Origin: Bacillota bacterium
GTDB taxonomy: Bacteria; Bacillota; Limnochordia; Darwinibacteriales; Darwinibacteriaceae
Reading direction: 5' to 3'
NCBI GenBank assembly: GCA_012838305.1
Contig: DUPN01000079.1
Coordinates: 1-54,516, forward strand
Length of the DNA stretch: 54,516 nt
Made by a program: the position numbers and the translations under genes. Shown here in pieces: positions 41,634 to 50,384 of the stretch. Numbering within the stretch: position 1 is the first letter of the stretch; every line of letters begins with the position of its first letter. The notes under the pieces are model-generated. The model was not told where the DNA came from. It did not search any database and saw only the letters and a list, made by a program, of their open reading frames with translations.

Positions 41634-42365
41634 CTAAAGGATCTGCTTCAAAAACTTCTTCGTCCTTTCTTCGCGCGGGTTCTCAAAGATCTGTTCCGGA
41701 GGTCCCTGTTCTACGATGACCCCTTCGTCCATAAACACGACCCGATCTGCCACCTGGCGGGTGAAACCCATTTCATGGGAGACAACCAACATGGTCATAC
41801 CCCCTTGGGCCAAGTCTGTCATGACCTGCAGCACTTCGCCAATCATCTCCGGATCAAGGGCGCTGGTTGGTTCATCAAAGAGCATGATTTGAGGGTTCAT
41901 GGCCAAAGCCCGGGCAATAGCTGCCCTTTGCTGCTGCCCCCCGGACAAAGTGGCCGGCTTTTTGTGAGCCTGGTCCTTGATTCCCACTCTCTCCAGATAG
42001 TGCAGGGCAATCTCCTCCGCCTCGCTCTTATCCATTCCCCGCACTGTTCGAGGTGCTAGAGTCACATTCTTCAAAATGGTCATGTGGGGATAGAGGTTAA
42101 AGGATTGAAACACAAAACCCACTTCCCGCCTTAGCTCCACAAGACTTTTCTGCCCCTTCAGCTCGATACCGTTGACAATGATATGGCCCTCCTGAATGCT
42201 CTCCAGACCATTGAGAGTCCGCAAAAGGGTGGACTTACCGGAGCCGGACGGACCAATGAGGACCACCACTTCGCTCCGCTCCACTGCTAAGCTGACGCCT
42301 CTGAGCACATGCAGCTGATCATACCATTTATGGACGTTCTCCATTTTTATTATCGCAGTTTCCAC
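41634..42365 (-). CDS. Amino-acid ABC transporter ATPase (GlnQ/ArtP type), orphan
   Basis: The 243-residue ATPase has Walker [11 protein letters not shown]-loop [11 protein letters not shown], signature [15 protein letters not shown], Walker [15 protein letters not shown] and the switch His (VSHEMGF). [11 protein letters not shown] and the length put it with polar amino-acid importers. There is no permease or binding protein beside it, so its partners are elsewhere. GGGGGA precedes the GTG start at 42365; ATG 42344 is an alternative. It is 26 bases past the glucosidase operon but has a separate role. Confidence 0.92.
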   Translation of the reverse strand: METAIIKMENVHKWYDQLHVLRGVSLAVERSEVVVLIGPSGSGKSTLLRTLNGLESIQEGHIIVNGIELKGQKSLVELRREVGFVFQSFNLYPHMTILKNVTLAPRTVRGMDKSEAEEIALHYLERVGIKDQAHKKPATLSGGQQQRAAIARALAMNPQIMLFDEPTSALDPEMIGEVLQVMTDLAQGGMTMLVVSHEMGFTRQVADRVVFMDEGVIVEQGPPEQIFENPREERTKKFLKQIL

Positions 42366-42499
42366 TGTTCATCCCCCAGTATCTATCACGTATGCACTGT
42401 TCCTCTTGCATCGTAGTGCATCTTCTCCTTATTCGTCAACTACTCCTTTATTTCGGACCACAAGACAGCTATAATAAAGCGGTGAGGTGGGATCAGCAA

Positions 42500-43405
42500 A
42501 TGCACATCTTCCAGGCGAATCTAGGGGAAATCGCGGCCTTAGCCGCAGCTTTCTGTTGGACACTGAATGCCGTGGCCTTTGAAGCAGCCGGTAAAGAGGT
42601 TGGATCCCTCTCGGTCAACTACATCCGGTTCTTTGTGGCCTTTCCCCTACTAACCCTGGCCAATCTGGCCACAAGGGGTTTGGCCTTCCCCACCGATGCC
42701 ACCGCAGTGATATGGTTCTACCTTTCCCTTTCGGGACTAATCGGCTTTGTCCTAGGGGACATTTTCCTCTTTCAAGCCTTCGTCGAGATCGGATCGCGTC
42801 TGACACTCCTGATCACTTCTCTGGGTCCTCCCATCGCTGCTTTAGCGGGTTTTTTGATCATGAAGGAACGGATTTCCCCTTTGGGGCTCTTGGGCATGTC
42901 GACCACGATCTTCGGCATAGGTTTGGTGGTCCTTACCGGCAATCCCAAAGAGAAGAAAGTCACATTCAATCGACCGCTTCGGGGTATCGTTTTCGCCTTC
43001 CTTGGAGCATTGGGACAAGCTCTGGGCCTTATTTTCAGTAAGATGGGCATGGGGACGTACAGCCCCCTGGCAGCCACCCAGATCCGCATCTTAGCCGCCT
43101 TCTTTGCCTTTACGCTTATGATCACACTGGGGAAGAAGTGGCCGGAAATTAGGCGAGCGTTTGGACACAAAAAGGCAATCGGTCAGATTACCCTAGGGGC
43201 TATTTTAGGTCCTGTTGTCGGGGTCACCCTGTCCCTCCTGGCCCTGCAGTTTGCCCCTGCAGGTGTTGTCTCCTCCATTACATCCCTGTCTCCGATCTTG
43301 ATTATCCCCTTCTCTCTCTTAGTTTTGGAAGAAAAAGTGCTCCCCAAAGAGATACTGGGAGCACTCATTTCCATCGCCGGTGTCGTCTTACTGTTTCTCC
43401 GCTAA
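42500..43405 (+). CDS. EamA-family (DMT) transporter
   Basis: The 301-residue protein has about ten hydrophobic helices in two EamA repeats: ALAAAFCWTLNAVAFEAAGK and later RGIVFAFLGALGQALGLIFSK, each with the closing segment of the family (ALAGFLIMKERISPLGLLGM, IPFSLLVLEEKVLPKEILGA). Such proteins export or exchange metabolites or amino acids. A TATAAT (42470-42475) with a poor -35 lies 25 bases upstream. The start is ATG 42500; the frame open to 42392 lacks a ribosome-binding site. It overlaps the convergent rocD by 18 bases. Confidence 0.9.
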   Translation: MHIFQANLGEIAALAAAFCWTLNAVAFEAAGKEVGSLSVNYIRFFVAFPLLTLANLATRGLAFPTDATAVIWFYLSLSGLIGFVLGDIFLFQAFVEIGSRLTLLITSLGPPIAALAGFLIMKERISPLGLLGMSTTIFGIGLVVLTGNPKEKKVTFNRPLRGIVFAFLGALGQALGLIFSKMGMGTYSPLAATQIRILAAFFAFTLMITLGKKWPEIRRAFGHKKAIGQITLGAILGPVVGVTLSLLALQFAPAGVVSSITSLSPILIIPFSLLVLEEKVLPKEILGALISIAGVVLLFLR

Positions 43406-44596
43406 GACCTTGGCAATCCGCTCTAACGCCCAATCAACCTCTTCCTTGGTGATCACTAAAGGAGGAGCAAATCGAATGGTATAGTCATGGGTTTCCTTGC
43501 ACAAAAGCCCCTCGTCCATGAGCCGCTCACAGAAGATTCGAGCCTTGCCATACTCTTTCTTAATCTCCACACCAAGGAGCAGGCCTTTGCCTCGAATCTC
43601 CTGAACATAGGGACTTCTTATCTTTTCCAAACCCGCCCGGAAATACGCACCGAGTTCGAAGGCATTCTCCACTAATCGTTCTTCCTCGAGCACCTCCAGG
43701 GCTGCTTCGGCCACGGCTGAACCCAAAGGATTGCCTCCGAAGGTCGAGCCATGATCTCCCGGTCCAAACACATCCATCACAGCCGAGGCAGCGAGCACAG
43801 CGGATACTGGATAGACACCGCCGCCCAGAGCCTTCCCCAAGATCAACACATCGGGCCTAGCGTCTTCATACTGATAGGCAAAGAGTTTGCCCGTCCGACC
43901 AAGGCCTGTTTGAATTTCATCCAACATCATCAGCACATTGTGCCTGGTGGCGAGTTCTCGCATCCTAGCCAGATAACCCTCGGGAGGAGTTAACACTCCC
44001 CCTTCACCCTGGATGGGTTCGGCGAGGATCGCCACGGTGTTCTTGGTTATCGCTTTTTCTAGAGCCTCGATCTGGCCGAAGGGCACGCTCACAAACCCCG
44101 GCGTAAATGGACCGAAACCATAGCGATACTGGTCTTCGGTGGAGAAGCTGATGATGGTCACGGTGCGACCGTGGAAGTTGTTGTCGAAAACGATGATTTC
44201 ACTTTGTTTCTCGGGTACACCCTTTTTGAGCAGACCCCACTTGCGAGCAGCCTTGATTGCTGTCTCTACAGCCTCTGCCCCCGTATTCATGGGCAGGGCT
44301 TGTTCGTAGCCTGTGATCTGGCAGAGCTTTTTCAGAAAAGACCCCATTGTTTCATTGTGAAAGGCCCTAGATGTCAAGGTAATCTTGCCCGCTTGCCGCA
44401 GCAACGCATCAACAATTTTGGGATGCCTGTGCCCCTGATTCAAAGCAGAGTAGGCAGAGAGCATATCTAAGTATTTCTTACCTTCCAGGTCATGGACCCA
44501 GACCCCTTCTCCCCTTTCGATCACGACGGGAAGGGGACAATAATTCTTGGCACTATATCGTTCCACATCCTTGATGAACGCATCAGTACGATCCAC
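43388..44596 (-). CDS. rocD: Ornithine aminotransferase
   Basis: The 402-residue PLP enzyme transfers the delta-amino group of ornithine to 2-oxoglutarate, giving glutamate semialdehyde. NYCPLPVVIERGEGVWVHD, YSALNQGHRHPKI, LPMNTGAEAVETAIKAARKW, EPIQGEGGV, LDEIQTGLGRTG, the lysine in VLILGKALGGGVYPVSAVL, and STFGGNPLGSAVA are those of RocD. Its upstream neighbour is the COG2403 P-loop gene, 21 bases away, so both are in one transcript. It links ornithine/arginine breakdown to proline or glutamate. Confidence 0.95.
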   Translation of the reverse strand: MDRTDAFIKDVERYSAKNYCPLPVVIERGEGVWVHDLEGKKYLDMLSAYSALNQGHRHPKIVDALLRQAGKITLTSRAFHNETMGSFLKKLCQITGYEQALPMNTGAEAVETAIKAARKWGLLKKGVPEKQSEIIVFDNNFHGRTVTIISFSTEDQYRYGFGPFTPGFVSVPFGQIEALEKAITKNTVAILAEPIQGEGGVLTPPEGYLARMRELATRHNVLMMLDEIQTGLGRTGKLFAYQYEDARPDVLILGKALGGGVYPVSAVLAASAVMDVFGPGDHGSTFGGNPLGSAVAEAALEVLEEERLVENAFELGAYFRAGLEKIRSPYVQEIRGKGLLLGVEIKKEYGKARIFCERLMDEGLLCKETHDYTIRFAPPLVITKEEVDWALERIAKVLAEKQ

Positions 44597-44617
44597 GGAA
44601 ATCCTCTCCTTCGCTGA

Positions 44618-45958
44618 CTATCCTAGCTTATGCTTCTTCATGAAATCAGCCAACACCTCGGCGAGATCGGGTTTGCCGATCTCCTGCAAATCATAGTACA
44701 CCCTGGTAGTGGGCTGTTGGATCGTAACAATTCGATTCAGATCAATGGGTGTTCCGATGATGACCGAGTCACAATCCACCCTAGCAATGGTGGCTGCCAA
44801 ATCCGCCCTCTGTTGATCGCTATAGCCCATGGCTGGGAGGAGTCTGCCTACATGGGGATAAATCGCATAGGTTTCAGCGAGCTTGCCAACGGCCTGAGCC
44901 CTGGGATCAACTATCTCAGCAGCCCCGTACTTCTGAGCAGCAATGGTTCCTGCGCCCAACTTCATTTCGCCGTGGGTGAGCGTGGGGCCGTCTTCTACGA
45001 TAAGTACCCTTTTACCTTTGATCAGGGTGGGGTCTTCTACCTGGATGGGCGAAGCCCCGTCGATCACGACCGCCTCAGGATTGACCTTGCGAATGCTCTC
45101 CCTGACGATCTCAACATTCTCTGGAGCAGCACTGTCGATTTTGTTGATCACAACAACGTCGGCCAGACGCATGTTAACCTCCCCTGGATAATAGGAGAGC
45201 TCATGCCCGGCCCGGTGGGGATCGGCCACAGTAATCATGAGATCGGTTTCAAAGAAGGGGAAGTCATTGTTCCCGCCATCCCACAAAATCAGATCGCAAC
45301 CTTCGGGATCGCTTTCTGCTTCCCGCAAAATGGCTTCATAGTCGACGCCTGAATAAATCACATTGCCCCTTTCAATATGGGGTTCATACTCTTCCATCTC
45401 TTCGATGGTGCACTTGTGTTTAGCCAAATCATCGATGGTGGAGAATCGTTGCACCTTTTGGGCCGCCAAATCGCCATAGGGCATGGGATGTCGGATGGCC
45501 ACAACCTTCAGACCCTGCTCCATCAAGTACTCTGCCACTTTGCGGGATGTTTGGCTCTTGCCTGTTCCCGTCCGCGTAGCACACACCGCAATAACTGGTT
45601 TCTTGCTCCTGATCATCGTCTGACGGGGTGCTAAAAGGATGAAGTTTGACCCGGCAGCATTGACAACGGAACTCAGATTCATGACGTCCACATAATGTAG
45701 GTCGCTATAAGAGAAGACGCAGTCATCAACATTGTATTTTTTTATCAAGTCCACGAGTTCCCCTTGTTCATAGATGGGAATGCCCGCGGGATAGAGTTGT
45801 CCTGCTAGTTCCGGGGGGTATTTACGCCCATGAATATCCGGAATCTGGGTGGCAGTAAAGGCAACCACATTGTACTTCTCCTTGTCCCTGTAATAGGTAT
45901 TGAAGTTATGAAAGTCCCGGCCTGCAGCTCCAATAATAATGACGTTGGTTCTTGACAT
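44618..45958 (-). CDS. P-loop nucleotidase related to cyclic 2,3-diphosphoglycerate synthetase (COG2403)
   Basis: The 446-residue protein has an N-terminal Rossmann-like part (VIIIGAAGRDFHNFNTYYRD) with NVVAFTATQIPDI, then a P-loop domain with GTGTGKSQTSRKV, LILWDGGNNDFPFF as Walker-B-like strand, HRAGHELSYYPGEVNMRLAD and VVVINKID, a G4-like motif. The family is called GTPase or cyclic 2,3-diphosphoglycerate synthetase-like; the archaeal enzyme is the only biochemically named member. In Firmicutes it often sits near ornithine/carbamoyl genes, as here with rocD. GAGGTGG precedes the ATG. A leader RNA element lies upstream. Confidence 0.88.
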   Translation of the reverse strand: MSRTNVIIIGAAGRDFHNFNTYYRDKEKYNVVAFTATQIPDIHGRKYPPELAGQLYPAGIPIYEQGELVDLIKKYNVDDCVFSYSDLHYVDVMNLSSVVNAAGSNFILLAPRQTMIRSKKPVIAVCATRTGTGKSQTSRKVAEYLMEQGLKVVAIRHPMPYGDLAAQKVQRFSTIDDLAKHKCTIEEMEEYEPHIERGNVIYSGVDYEAILREAESDPEGCDLILWDGGNNDFPFFETDLMITVADPHRAGHELSYYPGEVNMRLADVVVINKIDSAAPENVEIVRESIRKVNPEAVVIDGASPIQVEDPTLIKGKRVLIVEDGPTLTHGEMKLGAGTIAAQKYGAAEIVDPRAQAVGKLAETYAIYPHVGRLLPAMGYSDQQRADLAATIARVDCDSVIIGTPIDLNRIVTIQQPTTRVYYDLQEIGKPDLAEVLADFMKKHKLG

Positions 45959-45989
45959 AAACTACCACCTCATCCTTCTCACCATGGTG

Positions 45990-46062
45990 ATCTGCCAGGG
46001 AGCTGAGCTCCTTTATATTTATTACATCTTTTTCGCATAATAATAAATATATTCTGGCAGAT
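45990..46062 (-). ncRNA. Predicted three-way-junction leader RNA upstream of the COG2403 gene
   Basis: On the minus strand ATCTGCCAG and CTGGCAGAT form a perfect 9-bp outer stem. Inside are two hairpins: TATATTTATTA/TAATAAATATA (11 bp) with a 16-base loop, and GGAGC-TCA-GCTCC. The junctions are AA, AA and none. It ends 32 bases before the start codon. The element is 73 bases; no conserved bases of purine or other known riboswitches were found. Confidence 0.5.
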
Positions 46063-46080
46063 TTTATATTTTCTACTTAA

Positions 46081-46109
46081 ATGTTATCATTTCCCCCGTC
46101 CTGATTCAA
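46081..46109 (-). promoter_or_regulatory. Predicted promoter of the COG2403-rocD transcript
   Basis: On the minus strand TTGAAT (46104-46109) is followed after 17 bases by TAACAT (46081-46086). A start near 46074 would place the whole three-way-junction element in the leader. Confidence 0.45.
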
Positions 46110-46154
46110 GGAAAATCACCTAAATTGAAGGACTCAAATCGCCTGGAGACTAGA

Positions 46155-46192
46155 ATAAGAGCCCTCACGCAGGTGCGACAGGGCCTCTCGTC
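46155..46192 (-). terminator. Possible terminator of the ribose-type ABC operon
   Basis: On the minus strand AGAGGCCCT pairs with AGGGCTCT with one bulge, around an inner CAC-CTGC-GTG, then TATTCT. The T-tract is short, so it is uncertain. Confidence 0.4.
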
Positions 46193-46201
46193 CAGGTATA
46201 T

Positions 46202-46642
46202 CTAGCCAATTCCCAACTCGCCCAAGAGCACGATCGCAGTCTCAATGGCGCCTTCGCACACTTGCCTTTTTTGGGCCGCAAACCCCTTTGCGGCCTCGGC
46301 ATCCCGAGGATCATAGCCCAAGATCTCGCGGCAATACAGGGTGCCCTGCCGCTGGGCATACCCTTCCATAAAAGCTGAGGTCAATTCAGAGGATTTTAGC
46401 TTGGCGGCCTGATCACCTGCCAAATATCCTTCTCTCATACCAAGCACCATAACCGCACCACTGACCGCTCCACAAACTTCGCCCCTACGCATCCCTCCGC
46501 CGAAACCCGAGGCCAACTTGAGGGCCAACTGGCCTTCCCTCTTCTCCGGAGGGTAAAAGGCACCTACAACTGCCTGTGCGCAGTTGAAACCTTCCTGGAA
46601 CAGCCTGCGTGCTGCTTCCACTCGCTCATTCAACTCTGTCAT
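46202..46642 (-). CDS. C_GCAxxG_C_C family redox-type protein
   Basis: The 146-residue protein has the family's four Cys elements: FNCAQAV, RRGEVCGAVSGAVMVLG, LYCREILGYD and QVCEGAI, with the GGGMRRGE loop. The family is typical of anaerobes, and its Cys residues are thought to bind a metal or flavin-linked cofactor; no biochemical function is settled. AAGGAAAAG precedes the ATG. It comes 11 bases after the permease of the ribose-type operon and so is the fourth gene of that unit, an unusual companion for a sugar importer. Confidence 0.88.
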   Translation of the reverse strand: MTELNERVEAARRLFQEGFNCAQAVVGAFYPPEKREGQLALKLASGFGGGMRRGEVCGAVSGAVMVLGMREGYLAGDQAAKLKSSELTSAFMEGYAQRQGTLYCREILGYDPRDAEAAKGFAAQKRQVCEGAIETAIVLLGELGIG

Positions 46643-46653
46643 CTTTTCCTTCC

Positions 46654-47697
46654 TTACGCTCTTTGTTTTCTTTGTAGAAGTACGGCCATGACAACAATTA
46701 GGCCCTTAAACGCTTCCCGCAGGAAAGGAGGCACACCAAAAAGGTTGAGCAGATTATTCATGACCGCAATGATCAACATGCCCAAGACAGTACCCAAAAT
46801 GGTACCCCGTCCGCCGGCCATGCTCGTTCCACCGACAACGGCGGCAGCAATGGCATCCATCTCCATGCCGCTTCCAGCGTTAGCGTAATCCATAGAACCT
46901 ATGCGGGCGACCTGCACAACAGAGGCTATGGCCACGAGTATCCCCATGAGCGAGTACGTTCGTGTCTTGACTCTGTTGACATTAACCCCCGAGAGCTGGG
47001 CTGCCCGTTCGTTGGAACCCACTGCAATCACCTGTCGTCCAAAGGTAGTCCTCTTGGAGACAAAGTACAAGATCAGGGCAATCACTGCCCAATATACGAT
47101 GGGCATGAACATCAGCCCACCCACCTGCAAATTGCTGATTTGCAGAAAATCCCTGGGAACCCTGGGATTATAACCTTGCATAAAGTGCTGCGTAACACTG
47201 CGAAACACCTTCATTGCACCCAAGGTGGCAATAAACGGAGCAATGCGCCCCCTGGTGATCAGAAGACCAATGCCTGTTCCGAGCAGATAACCCAGGGCGA
47301 GCGCGGCCACAATGGTAATGGCGTAGGCCGGCACGCCAGTCATCCCTGCCGCCCCTAACACCCCTTTGGCTCCGGTATCAATGAGGGTCATAATCACAGC
47401 CCCTGTGGCCACCAGCGTGGACCCTACTGCTAAGTCAATACCGCCTGTGATGATCACAAACGTCATGCCCAAAGAGACAATTCCCACACCTGCATTGTTC
47501 CGCAGAATATTGATCCAGTTGCGGAACCATGAGTTAAACCAGTGCCCAAAGGAATCATAGTCAAACCCCAGCACCAGCGTCTGCAAAACCACGAGCAACA
47601 GCAGAACCAGGGCGATGCCTACATGCGAATCGGCCGCCCTTTTTTCCATCAGCCGTTTCATAACGTTCTTCTTTTTTGGTCCTTTCCCAGCCTGCAT
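46654..47697 (-). CDS. Ribose/galactose-type ABC permease
   Basis: The protein (about 347 residues) has a short basic start and 8-10 hydrophobic helices. SLGMTFVIITGGIDLAVGSTL is the central RbsC-family motif, and AIAAAVVGGTSMAGGRGTILGTVLGML the second signature. It forms the membrane pore of a CUT2 importer together with the ATPase and binding protein that precede it. The start is either ATG 47697 (GGGGGG 11 bases upstream) or ATG 47706 (only 2 bases); both follow the ATPase stop. Confidence 0.93.
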   Translation of the reverse strand: MQAGKGPKKKNVMKRLMEKRAADSHVGIALVLLLLVVLQTLVLGFDYDSFGHWFNSWFRNWINILRNNAGVGIVSLGMTFVIITGGIDLAVGSTLVATGAVIMTLIDTGAKGVLGAAGMTGVPAYAITIVAALALGYLLGTGIGLLITRGRIAPFIATLGAMKVFRSVTQHFMQGYNPRVPRDFLQISNLQVGGLMFMPIVYWAVIALILYFVSKRTTFGRQVIAVGSNERAAQLSGVNVNRVKTRTYSLMGILVAIASVVQVARIGSMDYANAGSGMEMDAIAAAVVGGTSMAGGRGTILGTVLGMLIIAVMNNLLNLFGVPPFLREAFKGLIVVMAVLLQRKQRA

Positions 47698-47713
47698 TTT
47701 CTGCATCGCCCCC

Positions 47714-49204
47714 CTATACTGCATCGAGCACACCGCCTGTGGCCAGCCGCATAATGTCATGCTCCGTCATGGCCGCGCCTGCTACTTCTCCTTGAATTTC
47801 GCCATGGTACATAACGAGTGCCCGATCACAAAGGCGAATGATCTCCTGGGCTTCACTGGACAAAACCACGATGGCCATCCCTTTCTCGCTTAACTTGAGA
47901 ATAATCGCATAAATCTCTTCTTTTGCTCCCACATCAACCCCTTGGGTTGGATTATCGAGAATCAATAACTTCGGGTTGGCCGCCAGCCACTTAGCTAACA
48001 CAACCTTCTGCTGGTTCCCTCCAGAGAGCGTATTGATGGCGTCACTGACATCTTGCATGGTAATGTCCAGTTCCTTCCTTTGGCAGCAAAAAAGCTCCAG
48101 GTGTCGATCCTGATCAATCACTCCTCTTTTGGCAAAGAGAGGCCAGGCCACAATGGATGCGTTTTCCAGGACATTCATATCTTTAATGATACCGTTTTCC
48201 TTGCGGTTACGGGGAAGATAGCCGATGCCTAGTTTAAGCGCCTGCTCCGTACTGTGGATTCGCAGGGGTGCACCATGTAGGAACATCCGGCCAGAGATAC
48301 TCTTGTCAGCACCAAAGACAGTCTGGAAGAGGGCACTGCGACCGTCACCCAAAAGCCCCGTCACCCCGAGTATTTCCCCCTCTCGAACCGAAAGAGATAT
48401 GTTTCGAAAGTCCTGTGCGTGGGTGAAATCCTCCAGCCGTAACACTTCCCGACCTAGATTTCGTGTTCTGGCCGAAGCACGAATCTCGAGGGCATGGCCA
48501 ACCATACAACGGGCCAAATCATCCGTGGTGACATCCTCCACTCGTCCTTCGGCCACCAACTCACCATCTCTAAGCACCAGGTAACGTTGGCAGATCTCCA
48601 TGACCTCACCGAGCTTGTGGGAGATAAACACAATGCCCACACCTTGCTCCTTGAGAGTTCGCATCATCTGAAAAACCCGTTCGATTTCCGGTTCCGTCAA
48701 GGATGTGGTGGGTTCATCCATGATGATCACTGAAGCGTCCATCATGATCGCTCGACAGATTTCCACAATCTGTTTGTAGGAGGCGTCCAGATCTCGCACC
48801 ATGGTATTGGGATCGAGGTCGATGTTCATACGGCGGAAGATATCCTCTGTTTCTTGATACATCCGCGTCCGATCGAGGCGTCCCCACTTGTCTTTACGTT
48901 CTCGCCCTATAAACATATTCTCAAAGATCGGCAGGTCGTTAATGAGATTGAGTTCCTGATGAATAAAGGCGATACCCGCGCCAAGCGACTGCGCGGGCGT
49001 AGTAAACTTTACCTTCCGTCCGCTAATCAAAATTTCGCCAGAGTCCATAGGATGAACTCCGCCCAAAATGTTCATAAGGGTGGACTTGCCGGCACCATTT
49101 TCTCCGATCAGCGCGCAAATTTCACCACCCTTGATGGTGATGGATACATCCTTAAGGACCACATTTGCTCCAAACGACTTGGTTATCCTGTTCATCTCAA
49201 TCAC
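47714..49204 (-). CDS. CUT2 sugar ABC ATPase (RbsA/MglA type)
   Basis: The 496-residue protein carries two nucleotide-binding halves. The first has GENGAGKSTLMNIL, AFIHQELNLINDLP and VIIMDEPTTSLTE; the second has a degenerate P-loop (GLLGDGRSAL), the signature LSGGNQQKVVLAKWL, and LLILDNPTQGVDVGA. YLPRNRKENGII is the typical MglA-like loop. It drives a single-sugar importer. The GTG start at 49204 has only a weak ribosome-binding site. A strong hairpin lies before it. Confidence 0.94.
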   Translation of the reverse strand: MIEMNRITKSFGANVVLKDVSITIKGGEICALIGENGAGKSTLMNILGGVHPMDSGEILISGRKVKFTTPAQSLGAGIAFIHQELNLINDLPIFENMFIGRERKDKWGRLDRTRMYQETEDIFRRMNIDLDPNTMVRDLDASYKQIVEICRAIMMDASVIIMDEPTTSLTEPEIERVFQMMRTLKEQGVGIVFISHKLGEVMEICQRYLVLRDGELVAEGRVEDVTTDDLARCMVGHALEIRASARTRNLGREVLRLEDFTHAQDFRNISLSVREGEILGVTGLLGDGRSALFQTVFGADKSISGRMFLHGAPLRIHSTEQALKLGIGYLPRNRKENGIIKDMNVLENASIVAWPLFAKRGVIDQDRHLELFCCQRKELDITMQDVSDAINTLSGGNQQKVVLAKWLAANPKLLILDNPTQGVDVGAKEEIYAIILKLSEKGMAIVVLSSEAQEIIRLCDRALVMYHGEIQGEVAGAAMTEHDIMRLATGGVLDAV

Positions 49205-49224
49205 AGCATCACATCCATATGCAA

Positions 49225-49248
49225 GGAGGTGGCTTTGGGGCCACCTCC
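49225..49248 (-). promoter_or_regulatory. Intercistronic hairpin between binding protein and ATPase genes
   Basis: On the minus strand GGAGGTGGC and GCCACCTCC form a 9-bp stem with a 6-base loop, without a long T-run. Such hairpins often stabilise the upstream binding-protein mRNA and lower downstream expression. Confidence 0.6.
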
Positions 49249-49262
49249 CACACTCTTAGACT

Positions 49263-50204
49263 TTAGTAGGGCGAATTGTCGTCGATGAAGTCGAGGTAGT
49301 TATCTCTATCCACAAGGGTCGTGGGGATGATCTTCACAGCTTCTACCTCTTCACCCTTGAGGACTTGCAGTGCTACATCCACTGCGTCCCGAACCATGGC
49401 GGGGCTGTATAAGGCAGACTGAATCCAGATGTCCTCGTTCTCCGGCATCAGCTGGAAGTATTCCTGCATACCGCCGCCTCCGGTGATAACCTTAATATCG
49501 GTTCGTCCCGCTTCGCGGATGGCCTGGAGTACACCGAGGGAGGTCTCATCATCCATGGAGTACACGGCATCAATCTTGGGATTCCGGATCAAAATATCAG
49601 CAAAATCCTTGAGGCCATCCTCCCTCGTGAACTGGGTTGCATAGGTGAGGATATTCAGATCTGGCGCTATGGTAGCTACTGTATCGAGAAAGCCCTTCTT
49701 CCGCAAAGCCGAAACAGAGCCCGATGTTGGCACTTCCAACATAACCACTGTTGCCTTAGGGCCTACTTTGTTTACGATGTAATAGGCACCTTGGACTCCC
49801 ATGTCTTCATTGTCCCCCGACACCCTGTAGATGCCTTCCAGGTCAATCACGATGTCAAAGTTGACGATGACAATACCAGCATCTAAAGCTCTCTCCATGG
49901 GCACTTCCATTCCTTCCCACTGTGGGAAAGCCACGATGGCTTCTGCACCCCATGTCATGAGATCATCGAGTTGGGCCGTCATTTCTTCCGCATTGGAGCT
50001 GGTTTGGATACGATAGTCTACCTCAGATCCAAGTTCCTTCAGGCGTGCTTCCGCATTGTAGGCCACAGCCGCAACCCAGCCATGGGTTACTGCAGGAGCC
50101 AGAACACCTATTTTGTACTGCTGTGCGGCCATGACCATCGGTGTCGAGGCAAATCCAGAAAAGACCAAAGCGAGGGCTAAAATTACGAACAATAACCTCT
50201 TCAT
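49263..50204 (-). CDS. CUT2 sugar-binding protein
   Basis: The 313-residue protein begins with a signal peptide (basic MKRLLF, hydrophobic core, cleavage near MVMAA-QQ). The mature part is a type-1 periplasmic-binding fold: KIGVLAPAVTHGWVAAVAY, DAGIVIVNFDIVIDLEGIY, VSGDNEDMGVQGAYYIVNK, DAVYSMDDETSLGVLQA and VITGGGGMQEYF. No lipobox Cys is at the expected position. This is the first gene of binding protein-ATPase-permease-C_GCAxxG. The sugar is unknown; the QYWxx-type galactose contacts are not clear. Confidence 0.93.
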   Translation of the reverse strand: MKRLLFVILALALVFSGFASTPMVMAAQQYKIGVLAPAVTHGWVAAVAYNAEARLKELGSEVDYRIQTSSNAEEMTAQLDDLMTWGAEAIVAFPQWEGMEVPMERALDAGIVIVNFDIVIDLEGIYRVSGDNEDMGVQGAYYIVNKVGPKATVVMLEVPTSGSVSALRKKGFLDTVATIAPDLNILTYATQFTREDGLKDFADILIRNPKIDAVYSMDDETSLGVLQAIREAGRTDIKVITGGGGMQEYFQLMPENEDIWIQSALYSPAMVRDAVDVALQVLKGEEVEAVKIIPTTLVDRDNYLDFIDDNSPY

Positions 50205-50349
50205 TGCACATGTCCCCTTTGTTTTTTGCTAGATTGGAGTCTCACTTCCGACTCTATGATCAGTATTTCTCCACGAATTCTACGCAACCCTTCTTTAGTT
50301 GAGGCCCATACAGCAAAAACCATTTCCCTCTTTTGCTCTTGCAGCAAAG

Positions 50350-50372
50350 GGCCCGGGCAGTTCACCCGGGCC
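50350..50372 (-). terminator. GC-rich terminator of the aminomutase gene
   Basis: GGCCCGGG and CCCGGGCC form a perfect 8-bp stem with a 7-base loop, 12 bases after the aminomutase stop. The tract after it (CTTTGCTG on the minus strand) is only weakly T-rich. Confidence 0.55.
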
Positions 50373-50384
50373 TTGTAGAATCCG

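Noticed and set aside
45990-46062. Purine riboswitch
   Set aside because: The three-way shape is similar, but none of the conserved junction bases or kissing-loop residues are present.
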